Part shown: positions 1-7,449 of the stretch, one piece after another
How the letters are laid out: every line of letters begins with the position of its first letter
Numbering within the stretch: the stretch's first letter is position 1
Assembly: GCF_018129995.1 (NCBI RefSeq)
Contig: NZ_JAFCKS010000004.1
Span: 62,001 to 126,000, forward strand
Source of the DNA: Bradyrhizobium sp. SZCCT0153
GTDB taxonomy: Bacteria > Pseudomonadota > Alphaproteobacteria > Rhizobiales > Xanthobacteraceae
Reading direction: 5' to 3'
DNA: 64,000 bases
Notes under the pieces: generated by a model
Database searches by the model: none
The model's input: the letters and a program-made list of their open reading frames with translations, nothing else
What the model was told of the DNA's origin: nothing
Translations under genes and position numbers: made by a program

Positions 1-171
1 ATCCCGTGGCCGACCTGGATCTCGGCTGCGCTGGTGCCGTTCGGCTGCTGTGTGCTGGTGTTGCGTCTGGCGCTGCAATTGATCGGCCACGGGCTCAGCC
101 TCGTGAGCGGTCGCGACCTCTTTCCCCTGCCGCCGGAGACCGGGACCGGCGAAGCCAACTCGTTCGAGTAG
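1..171 (+). CDS. TRAP transporter small permease (DctQ-like), C-terminal end only
   Basis: The first reading frame is open from base 1 to a TAG at 169-171, giving the last 56 residues of a protein that starts outside the window. It shows part of a hydrophobic segment (CCVLVLRLALQLIGH) followed by a polar tail rich in Pro, Gly and Glu, as at the C-terminus of DctQ small permeases. The identification rests mainly on position: the stop lies 8 bases before the dctM start, the usual dctQ-dctM order. DctQ and DctM form the membrane part of a TRAP importer that is fed by a periplasmic solute-binding protein. The substrate cannot be told from this fragment. Confidence 0.72.
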   Translation: MPWPTWISAALVPFGCCVLVLRLALQLIGHGLSLVSGRDLFPLPPETGTGEANSFE

Positions 172-179
172 CCCATTCC

Positions 180-1469
180 ATGACAGTCATCATCGTTCTT
201 GTGCTGCTCTTCCTCCTGCTGGCGATCGGCACGCCGGTCGGTTTCGCCATGGGATTCGCCGGGTCGGTCGGCTTGCTGATGGTTGGCGGCACCGGCACGC
301 TGTTCGGCATTCTCCAGACGGCGCCGCTTTCGACGGTATCGTCCTATGAATTGATCACGATCCCGATGTTCCTGCTGATGGCGGATCTCGTCTTGCTGTC
401 CGGCGTCGCCGACGACATGTTCAAGACGGCGTCGGCCTGGGTCGGCCGCATTCCCGGCGGGCTCGGCATGGCGACGGCGCTGGCCGGCGCGGGCTTCGGC
501 GCGATCTGCGGCACCTCGACGGCGTCCGCAGCGACGCTGGCATCGACGAGCCTGCCGGCGATGATCCGGCAGGGCTATGAGCCGAAGATGGCGGCCGGCG
601 TCGTGGCCATCTCGGGAACGCTGGCCATGCTGATCCCGCCCAGCGTGGCGCTCGTCATTTTCGGTTTGCTCGCTGAAGTCAACATCGGGCAGTTGCTGAT
701 CGGCGGCATCATTCCGGCGATGCTCGTGACGGCAACGATCATGGCGACGATCGGCTTCCTGGTCTGGCAGGACCCTTCGCGAGCCCCTCGCGTGGAACCC
801 GTGCCGTGGCGGGAGCGGTTTGCGCTGCTATGGCAGGTCGGCCCGATGGTGCTGTTGTTCTCGCTCGTCACTGGCACCATCTATCTCGGCATTGCGACGC
901 CGACGGAAGCTTCGGCTCTCGGTGCCGCGGGAGCGCTGGTGCTCGCCATCGCCAAGGGCAGGGTTACGCCCGGCTCGCTCTACAAGGCGCTGCTGAGCGC
1001 TTGCCATGGCACTTGCATGATCGTGACGATCCTCGTCGGCGCCTCGATCTTCGGCTACTTCTTCACGCTCACCCATGTCACGCAGGACCTCGTCGCCTGG
1101 ATCGGTAGCCTGCCGACCTCGCGCTGGGTGATCATCACGCTGATCCTGTGCGGCTACATCGTGCTCGGCTCCTTCATGGACCAGATCGCGATCCTGGTGT
1201 TGACCGTGCCGATCGTGCTGCCGCTGATCAAGACGCTCGGCTTCGATCCGATCTGGTTCGGCGTCATCAAGATCGTCACCGCCGAAGTCGGCATGATCAC
1301 GCCGCCGGTCGGGCTGAACTGCTTTATCGTCGCCCGCTATGCCAAACGGCCGGTGGCCGAAGTGTTTCACGGCACCTTCCCGCATTTCATCGCCCACCTG
1401 ATCGCGATCGCGATCCTGGTGGCGTTTCCGAGCATCATTCTCTGGCTGCCCTCGCAGATGGGGCGCTAG
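180..1469 (+). CDS. dctM: TRAP transporter large permease DctM
   Basis: 429 residues, the normal length for DctM, the ion-coupled translocation subunit of TRAP carboxylate importers in the inner membrane. I chose ATG 180, not the upstream in-frame start at 6, because it gives the typical N-terminus (MTVIIVLVLLFLLLAIGTPV) and leaves room for the dctQ end. The protein is almost entirely hydrophobic with many membrane helices. It carries family signatures such as GFGAICGTSTAS (about residues 100-115), LIPPS, TPTEASA and EVGMITPPVGLN near the C-terminus. The following acyl-CoA dehydrogenase, CoA ligase and CoA-transferase suggest a carboxylic acid substrate that is activated to a CoA ester after import; this is inference. 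Confidence 0.93.
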   Translation: MTVIIVLVLLFLLLAIGTPVGFAMGFAGSVGLLMVGGTGTLFGILQTAPLSTVSSYELITIPMFLLMADLVLLSGVADDMFKTASAWVGRIPGGLGMATALAGAGFGAICGTSTASAATLASTSLPAMIRQGYEPKMAAGVVAISGTLAMLIPPSVALVIFGLLAEVNIGQLLIGGIIPAMLVTATIMATIGFLVWQDPSRAPRVEPVPWRERFALLWQVGPMVLLFSLVTGTIYLGIATPTEASALGAAGALVLAIAKGRVTPGSLYKALLSACHGTCMIVTILVGASIFGYFFTLTHVTQDLVAWIGSLPTSRWVIITLILCGYIVLGSFMDQIAILVLTVPIVLPLIKTLGFDPIWFGVIKIVTAEVGMITPPVGLNCFIVARYAKRPVAEVFHGTFPHFIAHLIAIAILVAFPSIILWLPSQMGR

Positions 1470-1509
1470 GATCGGAGCTCTCGCGGCTCCCAAGAAGGAG
1501 ATCAAGAAC

Positions 1510-2676
1510 ATGGATTTCGCGCTCACCGATCAGCAGGAAGCCATTCGCGACGCCATCGCAAAGATCTGCGAGGGCTTTCCCGACGCCTATTGGCTGAAGA
1601 AGGACCACGACGGCGGCTTCCCGCACGACTTCCACAAGGCGCTGGCCGATGCCGGCTGGCTCGGCATCTGCGTGCCGGAAGCCTATGGCGGCTCCGGCCT
1701 CGGCATCACCGAGGCCGCGATCATGATGCGCGCCATCGCGGAATCCGGCGCCGGCATGTCCGGGGCCTCCGCGGTGCACATCAACGTGTTCGGACTCAAC
1801 CCCGTCGTCGTGTTCGGCACCGAGGAGCAGCGCAAGCGCATGCTGCCGCCGATGGTCGAGGGCCGCGAGAAGGCGTGCTTCGCGGTCACGGAGCCCAACA
1901 CCGGCCTCAACACCACGCAGCTCAAGACCCGCGCGGTCGCCAAGAACGACCGCTACATCGTCAACGGCCAGAAGGTGTGGATCTCCACCGCGCAGGTGGC
2001 GCACAAGATCCTGCTGCTCGCGCGGACCACGCCGCTTGAAGAGGTGCGCTCGCCGACCCATGGCCTCAGTCTGTTCTATACCGATTTCGACCGCAACAAG
2101 ATCAAGGTCCACGAGATCGAGAAGATGGGCCGCAAGGTCGTCGATTCCAACGAGCTGTTCTTCGAGGACTTTGAGATCCCGATGGAAGATCGCATTGGCG
2201 AGGAAGGCAAGGGTTTTCAGTACATCCTCGAAGGCATGAACCCCGAACGCATCCTGATCGCGGCGGAGGCGGTGGGCCTCGGCAAAGTCGCGCTGTCGCA
2301 CGCCAGCGAATACGCCAAGACGCGCGTTGTCTTCAACCGGCCGATCGGCAAGAACCAGGGCATCCAGCATCCGCTCGCGGTGAACTGGGTCGAGCTTGAG
2401 GCGGCCTGGCTGATGGTGATGTCGGCGGCTTGGCAATATGACAAGGGCCTGCCGTGTGGGGCCGCCGCCAATGCCGCAAAATATCTCGCGGGCGAAGCGG
2501 GCTTTTCCGCCTGCGAGCAGTCCGTGATGACCCATGGCGGCTTCGGCTACGCCAAAGAGTTTCATGTCGAGCGCTATTTGCGTGAAAGTCTGATCCCGCG
2601 CATTGCGCCCGTGAGCCCGCAGCTTGCGCTCAGTTTCATCGCGGAAAAGGTGCTTGGGCTAGCAAAGTCGTACTAA
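1510..2676 (+). CDS. acyl-CoA dehydrogenase family protein
   Basis: 388 residues, the usual size of FAD-dependent acyl-CoA dehydrogenases, which oxidise an acyl-CoA to the 2-enoyl-CoA and pass electrons to ETF. Visible signatures are CFAVTEPNTGLNTTQ (about 121-135), VWISTAQVA, NPERILIAAEAVG and the C-terminal GGFGYAKEFHVERYLRES. The start has a good ribosome site (AAGGAG, 9-14 bases upstream). The stretch after VERYLRES reads IPRIAPVSPQ, where many family members have a YEGT motif carrying the catalytic glutamate, so the base may come from elsewhere, as in isovaleryl- and long-chain enzymes. It sits 40 bases after dctM and 31 before the ligase, in one apparent operon. Substrate unknown. Confidence 0.88.
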   Translation: MDFALTDQQEAIRDAIAKICEGFPDAYWLKKDHDGGFPHDFHKALADAGWLGICVPEAYGGSGLGITEAAIMMRAIAESGAGMSGASAVHINVFGLNPVVVFGTEEQRKRMLPPMVEGREKACFAVTEPNTGLNTTQLKTRAVAKNDRYIVNGQKVWISTAQVAHKILLLARTTPLEEVRSPTHGLSLFYTDFDRNKIKVHEIEKMGRKVVDSNELFFEDFEIPMEDRIGEEGKGFQYILEGMNPERILIAAEAVGLGKVALSHASEYAKTRVVFNRPIGKNQGIQHPLAVNWVELEAAWLMVMSAAWQYDKGLPCGAAANAAKYLAGEAGFSACEQSVMTHGGFGYAKEFHVERYLRESLIPRIAPVSPQLALSFIAEKVLGLAKSY

Positions 2677-2707
2677 GCTGACGCGCGGATAGCTCGGCAG
2701 GATCGCC

Positions 2708-4261
2708 ATGAACCTCGCTTACCATCTTCTGCGGGCCGCCAGGGCCGACGCATCCGTGCCGGCGTTGCTGAAGGGGTTGACGCCGGTTGCCGATTACGGC
2801 CGGCTCGCTGCGACGGTGGCGTCGCTGGCTGCGTCGCTTCAACAGCATTTTGGCCTCGCCAAAGGCGACCGCGTTGCCTTGCTGATGAAGAACGTGCCGG
2901 ACTATGTCGCCTGTCTCTATGCCTGCTGGCATGCCGGGCTGGTCGCAGTTCCCATCAACGCAAAGCTGCATCCGCGCGAGGTCGCGTTCATTCTCGACAA
3001 TTCGGGCGCGGCGATCGTGTTCGTGACCGAGGACATGGCGGGGGTTGCCTCGGAAGCTTTGGTCCTCGGCACCGCCAAGCCGCGCATCGTCGAAATCGGC
3101 ACCGCCGAATATCGCAGGTTGGAGAAGAGCGAAGGCATTGCCATCGCCGACGTCACGATCACCGACCCGGCCTGGATCTTCTACACCAGTGGCACGACGG
3201 GCCGGCCGAAGGGCGCGGTGCTGAGCCATCGCAATTTGCTTGCGATGTCGCTGAACTATCTCGCCGAGATCAATCCGATCGCGCCGGGCGAAGCGCTGCT
3301 GCATGCCGCGCCGATGTCGCATGGCTCCGGCCTCTACATGGTGCCGCACGTGCTCGGCATGGGCGCGCAGATCATCCCGGAGAGCGGTCGCTTCGAGACG
3401 GACGAAATCCTTGAGCTGACGACGAAGCGCGACGGCATCTCCTTCTTCGCTGCGCCCACCATGGTGCGGCGCCTGACGGTCGCGGCTGAGGCAGCGGGGG
3501 TGACCGCGCGGGGGCTGAAGACGATCATCTATGGCGGCGGCCCGATGTACGTCGCCGATTGCAAGGCCGCGCTGGCCGTGTTCGGACCAAAACTCACGCA
3601 GATCTACGGTCAGGGCGAGACGCCGATGACCATCACATACCTGCCGAAATCGATGCATGCCGATGCCGGGCATCCGCGCCACGAGGAGCGCCTTGCCTCG
3701 GTCGGCATTGCCCAGGGCGTCGTCCAGGTGCGCACCGTGGATGAGGCAGGGCAGGATGTCGCGACGGGTGAGATCGGCGAGATCATCGTGCGGGGTGACA
3801 CCGTGATGTCCGGCTACTGGCAGAATCCGGACGCAACCGCGAGCACGCTGCGCGACGGCTGGCTCTACACCGGCGACATGGGAGCTTTCGACGCGCACGG
3901 CTTCCTCACGCTGAAGGACCGCTCCAAGGACGTCATCATTTCCGGCGGCACCAACATCTATCCGCGCGAGGTCGAGGAGGTGCTGCTGCGGCACGAGGCC
4001 GTCGCCGAGGTTTCGGTGATCGGCCGGCCGCATCCGGAATGGGGCGAGGAGGTCGTGGCGGTCGTCGTACCCGTCACCGGAAAAACCGTGGCGCGCGATG
4101 AGCTGGATCAGATCTGCAACGCCTGGATCGCCCGCTTCAAGCGACCCAAGCATTATTACGTCACCGGCGAGCTGCCGAAAAACAGCTACGGCAAGATCGT
4201 CAAGACAGAGCTGCGCACGCTGCTCGGCGAATCCTCTGCGCGCCTCACGCCGATGGGTTGA
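2708..4261 (+). CDS. AMP-forming acyl-CoA synthetase / ligase
   Basis: 517 residues; class I adenylate-forming enzyme that activates a carboxylic acid with ATP and joins it to CoA. The P-loop-like motif YTSGTTGRPKGA is near residue 160, followed by IYGQGE (about 300) and GWLYTGDMGAFDAHG (about 385). The hinge region KDRSKDVIISGGTNIYP comes next, and the catalytic lysine lies in the C-terminal PKNSYGKIVKTELR. All core motifs are intact. It lies between the acyl-CoA dehydrogenase and the CoA-transferase, with the next gene starting within a few bases of its stop, so they are probably translated from one message. The exact acid is not predictable from sequence; medium-chain or aromatic acids are both possible. 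Confidence 0.9.
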   Translation: MNLAYHLLRAARADASVPALLKGLTPVADYGRLAATVASLAASLQQHFGLAKGDRVALLMKNVPDYVACLYACWHAGLVAVPINAKLHPREVAFILDNSGAAIVFVTEDMAGVASEALVLGTAKPRIVEIGTAEYRRLEKSEGIAIADVTITDPAWIFYTSGTTGRPKGAVLSHRNLLAMSLNYLAEINPIAPGEALLHAAPMSHGSGLYMVPHVLGMGAQIIPESGRFETDEILELTTKRDGISFFAAPTMVRRLTVAAEAAGVTARGLKTIIYGGGPMYVADCKAALAVFGPKLTQIYGQGETPMTITYLPKSMHADAGHPRHEERLASVGIAQGVVQVRTVDEAGQDVATGEIGEIIVRGDTVMSGYWQNPDATASTLRDGWLYTGDMGAFDAHGFLTLKDRSKDVIISGGTNIYPREVEEVLLRHEAVAEVSVIGRPHPEWGEEVVAVVVPVTGKTVARDELDQICNAWIARFKRPKHYYVTGELPKNSYGKIVKTELRTLLGESSARLTPMG

Positions 4262-4267
4262 GTGGCC

Positions 4268-5515
4268 ATGCCCGAGCACGCGCCGCCGATCGACTTTTCC
4301 GGCCTGATCCGTCACGGCGATCTCATCGTGTGCGGCCAGGCGACGGCGGAGCCCGCCACGCTGACCGAGGCGCTGATGGCACAGGCGGCACATCTTCCGC
4401 CGTATCGCATGATGCTTGGGCCGGTGTTCTCGGAGACGTTTTCCGCGTCTTGCACGGGGAGCGTCTCTTTCCAGAGCTACGGTGTGATCGGCAATGCGCG
4501 GCGGCTCGCGAAAGCCGGGCGGCTCGACGTGATCCCGAGCAATTACAGCGCCTTCTGTGCGGACTTCGCCGCGCGCCGCCACAAGGCCGATGTCGTTCTG
4601 GTGCAGCTTGCGGAGTCCAGGGGCCGGCTCAGCGCCAGCCTCTCCAACGACTATGTCATCGACGCCGCACGCGGCGCGCGCCTCGTCATCGCCGAGATCA
4701 ATCCGGATTCGCCCTTCACGTTCGGCGCGGAATGGCCGGAGGATGCGCCGATCCATGTCCGCGTGGTGGCTCGGAGGCCGCCAGTTGAATTGGCACCGAT
4801 GCCGCTCGACGATGTTTCGCGGCGCATTGCGGCGCATGCGGCCGGCCTGATCGTCGACGGCAGCACGCTGCAGTTCGGTGTCGGGCGGATACCGGACGCG
4901 GTCCTCTCCTCGCTCTCCCATGTACGCAATCTCGGCATTCATTCCGGCCTGATCGACGATGCTGTCGTCGACCTGATCGAATGCGGTGCGGTGACGAATG
5001 CGGCGAAGGGCATCGATGCCGGGATCACCGTCACCAACCAGGTGATCGGTAGCCGGCGGCTCTATCGTTTCGTGCACGAGAACAAGGCGGTCGCGGTGCG
5101 GCCGACGTCCTATACGCACGGCCAAGGCGTGCTGGCGCGGATCAGCCGGTTGGTCGCGATCAACTCGGCGCTTCAGGTCGGGCTGGACGGCAGCGTGAAT
5201 TCCGAGACGCTGAACGGCGTCGCCATCGGCGCGATCGGCGGGCAGCTCGATTTCGTCCGCGGTGCCAATGCCTCGCCCGGGGGCAGGGCGATCATCGCGC
5301 TACCGGCGGCGGCCTCTGACGGGAGCTGCCGGATCGTCTCCAGGGTCGAGACCGTGACGACGCCGCGCGCCGACGTCGATGCCATCGTCACCGAATGGGG
5401 CGTTGCGGAGTTGCGAGGTTGCGGCCTGGCCGAGCGGGCACGCCGCATGATCGCGATCGCGGCGCCCGAACACCGCGACGCGCTCTGGGAACAGCTTCGC
5501 CGCGCCGCGTGCTAG
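4268..5515 (+). CDS. acetyl-CoA hydrolase/CoA-transferase family protein
   Basis: 415 residues from ATG 4268; a GTG at 4262, directly after the upstream stop, would add two residues. It resembles the family that includes 4-hydroxybutyrate CoA-transferase and succinyl-CoA:acetate CoA-transferase, which move CoA between carboxylates through a glutamyl-CoA intermediate. Visible features are LQFGVGRIPDAV in the middle and the C-terminal catalytic block GLDGSVNSETLNGVAIGAIG followed by GGQLDFVRGA, where the Glu in NSET is the likely nucleophile. It ends one base before the convergent gene on the other strand, so the operon stops here. Donor and acceptor are unknown; context suggests the acid imported by the TRAP system. 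Confidence 0.82.
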   Translation: MPEHAPPIDFSGLIRHGDLIVCGQATAEPATLTEALMAQAAHLPPYRMMLGPVFSETFSASCTGSVSFQSYGVIGNARRLAKAGRLDVIPSNYSAFCADFAARRHKADVVLVQLAESRGRLSASLSNDYVIDAARGARLVIAEINPDSPFTFGAEWPEDAPIHVRVVARRPPVELAPMPLDDVSRRIAAHAAGLIVDGSTLQFGVGRIPDAVLSSLSHVRNLGIHSGLIDDAVVDLIECGAVTNAAKGIDAGITVTNQVIGSRRLYRFVHENKAVAVRPTSYTHGQGVLARISRLVAINSALQVGLDGSVNSETLNGVAIGAIGGQLDFVRGANASPGGRAIIALPAAASDGSCRIVSRVETVTTPRADVDAIVTEWGVAELRGCGLAERARRMIAIAAPEHRDALWEQLRRAAC

Positions 5516-5516
5516 C

Positions 5517-6053
5517 TCAGTTCATCATCGCGAATGCCGGACGCTGGCTCTCGCTGGAGCCGATGATACCGGGGAGGTCCGCCGCCTCGCCGGCGATCAT
5601 GCCCGACATCTGCCAGAACAGATGGGCGAGACGGGAGAACACCAGGCGCTCGCGTTCGGCAGGAACGGTGCCGTCCGGGACCGTCACGGTTTCGAGGCCG
5701 ACAACCTTCTTGAAATCCGGCCAGATCGTCATCGATTGCGCGATCACGGAATAGCAGCGCGGATCATCGTCGCTCTCGTCGGGTGCCGGCGGCAAGCCCG
5801 GGTATTGTACCGGTGCCGCGTAGAACTTGTAGGCACCATAGCCGAGCTGGAGCAGGAACTTTTCGGAGACGGCGACGTCAGCGGCAAAGGACACCAGCCG
5901 CGCTTCGCTCAGCACCTCCGGTTCGATCGAGCTGAGGTCATGGGCGCGCAGCGCCGAGCAGAAGGCGAGATCGTGATTGTGCTCTCGGAGCAGATTGGCC
6001 AGGGGCTGCTGCTGTTGCACGGTGTCGGTGAGCAGGATGATGGTCTTGAGCAT
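5517..6053 (-). CDS. formyltransferase-like protein, degenerate (putative)
   Basis: 178 residues, third gene of a leftward unit. The segment LGYGAYKFYAAPVQYPGLPP resembles the substrate loop of the formyltransferase fold, where active enzymes carry an Asn-x-His pair; here these places appear to be Lys and Tyr. The rest (N-terminal MLKTIILLTDTV, then a Rossmann-like pattern) fits a short formyltransferase N-domain, but there is no C-terminal domain. It follows the probable glycosyltransferase gene by 13 bases. I regard the family assignment as tentative and catalytic activity as unlikely; a conserved hypothetical protein of unknown role is the safe reading. Confidence 0.4.
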   Translation of the reverse strand: MLKTIILLTDTVQQQQPLANLLREHNHDLAFCSALRAHDLSSIEPEVLSEARLVSFAADVAVSEKFLLQLGYGAYKFYAAPVQYPGLPPAPDESDDDPRCYSVIAQSMTIWPDFKKVVGLETVTVPDGTVPAERERLVFSRLAHLFWQMSGMIAGEAADLPGIIGSSESQRPAFAMMN

Positions 6054-6066
6054 CTTGTGACATGCC

Positions 6067-7401
6067 TCAGGGAAAGAGATGGCGGGCGGTCATGACCGCA
6101 TCGTCGGCGGCGTGGTGAGCGAAGAAGTCGTTGGCGATGCGCTGTCCCGGCGCGATCTCCAGGATGCGGTAGCGCGCGAGAGCTGCGGCGTCCCGCGCGG
6201 CGCCGACGTCGTCCTGCCAGGCGCAGAGCGACAGCTCGAGCCGGCCATATCCGCCGCAATCGGCGGCATAGGCGCCGGTCACGGCCTCGACAGTTGCGGC
6301 CACCGCGCCCGCGTCGCTTGCGGAGATATCGCGCAGGATCACGGAGATGCCGTTGCCGGCTTCGGCCTGCGACGTCATCACCATGAAGGCATCGCGGGCG
6401 CCGGTGCGGCCGGCGCGACGGGCCGCGCGCACCATGCTTGCAAAGGCCGGATCGGGCCCGAGCTCCAGCGTTGTGGTCTGCTGGTCATGCAGGATCGTGG
6501 CGCGCATCGCGCCGAGGTCGCCCTTCAGCGCGTGATAGGAGCGCGGCAGCCATACCGTGTCGAGTGGCAGCTGTGACGAGGTCAGGCTCCAGGCCTGGTC
6601 GAGCAGATAGCCCTCCCAGATCGCGGGATCGGATGCGGCGAGTTGCTGCCAGCTGCGCAGGAGCATCTCCGCCCCCTTGGTGCGGCCGAGATAGAGCGTG
6701 CGCGCCGACATCTCCCAGCGGTTCCACTTGTGCAACGCGACGTCGCAGCCGAGGTAGGACGGCAGCAGCGGCGCCTCGCGCAGCATGGCGCCGGCTTCGA
6801 CGAACAGCAGCGGCTCGCGAAACTTGTTCCACATCCGCATCATGAACTCCGCCTTCTCGAAGCAGAGGACGCGGTCGCTGAATTCCGTCTCAATCGCCTC
6901 GATGTGACAGGCCAGGTCGAACCGCTCGAGCGAATGCCGCAAGGCGAACGCTGCTGTCGCGTCGCCGCCGCGCGGATAGCATGAGACGATCCGCGGCTGG
7001 AGGGAGGAGGCATCGGAAGCGGCGAGAAACTTCGACCAGCCGATGCCGCCCCACCACATCTCGTGCGGGCCGTCCGCACCGCAGGGGCCGACCGAGCCGA
7101 ACTCGGTCAGCTTGGACTTGAGAAAATCGAAGCCGGGATTTTCGCTTCTTGGGATGACGACGGCACAGCCGGGCGTGAGCGAGCGGTAGAACAGCTCGGC
7201 CGCAGCGCCGCTCAGCGGCTCCTTGAGGATGACGACGCCGTTTCGGCGGCCCTCGCTGACGTCGTCGAACGTCGGCGCACCATACTGGTTGACGAGCCAG
7301 CCCAGGCGGTCGCGCTGGGCCCGGCCGAGTCTCACGCCACCCGATTGCAGCAGCCGATCAAGGTTTGCGTGCGCCTCGTCCGTCAATTCCGTGCCCCTCA
7401 A
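6067..7401 (-). CDS. probable glycosyltransferase (GT-A-like), uncharacterised
   Basis: 444 residues with no signal peptide or membrane helix. The centre (about residues 190-280) looks like a nucleotide-sugar transferase core: a hydrophobic strand ending in LLFVEAGAMLREAPLL, then CDVALHKWNR, then TLYLGRTKGAEMLLRSW and EGYLLDQAW. These resemble the metal-binding and acceptor segments of small GT-A enzymes, although no clean DxD is present (VEAGA occupies its place). The N-terminal 120 residues and the C-terminus are not recognised. It lies between the HAD-family gene (48 bases upstream) and the formyltransferase-like gene. The setting next to flagellar genes allows a role in glycosylating flagellin or another surface component; that is inference. 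Confidence 0.45.
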   Translation of the reverse strand: MRGTELTDEAHANLDRLLQSGGVRLGRAQRDRLGWLVNQYGAPTFDDVSEGRRNGVVILKEPLSGAAAELFYRSLTPGCAVVIPRSENPGFDFLKSKLTEFGSVGPCGADGPHEMWWGGIGWSKFLAASDASSLQPRIVSCYPRGGDATAAFALRHSLERFDLACHIEAIETEFSDRVLCFEKAEFMMRMWNKFREPLLFVEAGAMLREAPLLPSYLGCDVALHKWNRWEMSARTLYLGRTKGAEMLLRSWQQLAASDPAIWEGYLLDQAWSLTSSQLPLDTVWLPRSYHALKGDLGAMRATILHDQQTTTLELGPDPAFASMVRAARRAGRTGARDAFMVMTSQAEAGNGISVILRDISASDAGAVAATVEAVTGAYAADCGGYGRLELSLCAWQDDVGAARDAAALARYRILEIAPGQRIANDFFAHHAADDAVMTARHLFP

Positions 7402-7449
7402 ATCGTCAGCCCTTGGACTTCAACGTCCCGAGCGGCGCGATCAGGCGCA

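Noticed and set aside
2636..5125. 829-codon open frame on the minus strand
   Set aside because: Opposite to the CoA ligase and CoA-transferase genes; long only because of high GC content.
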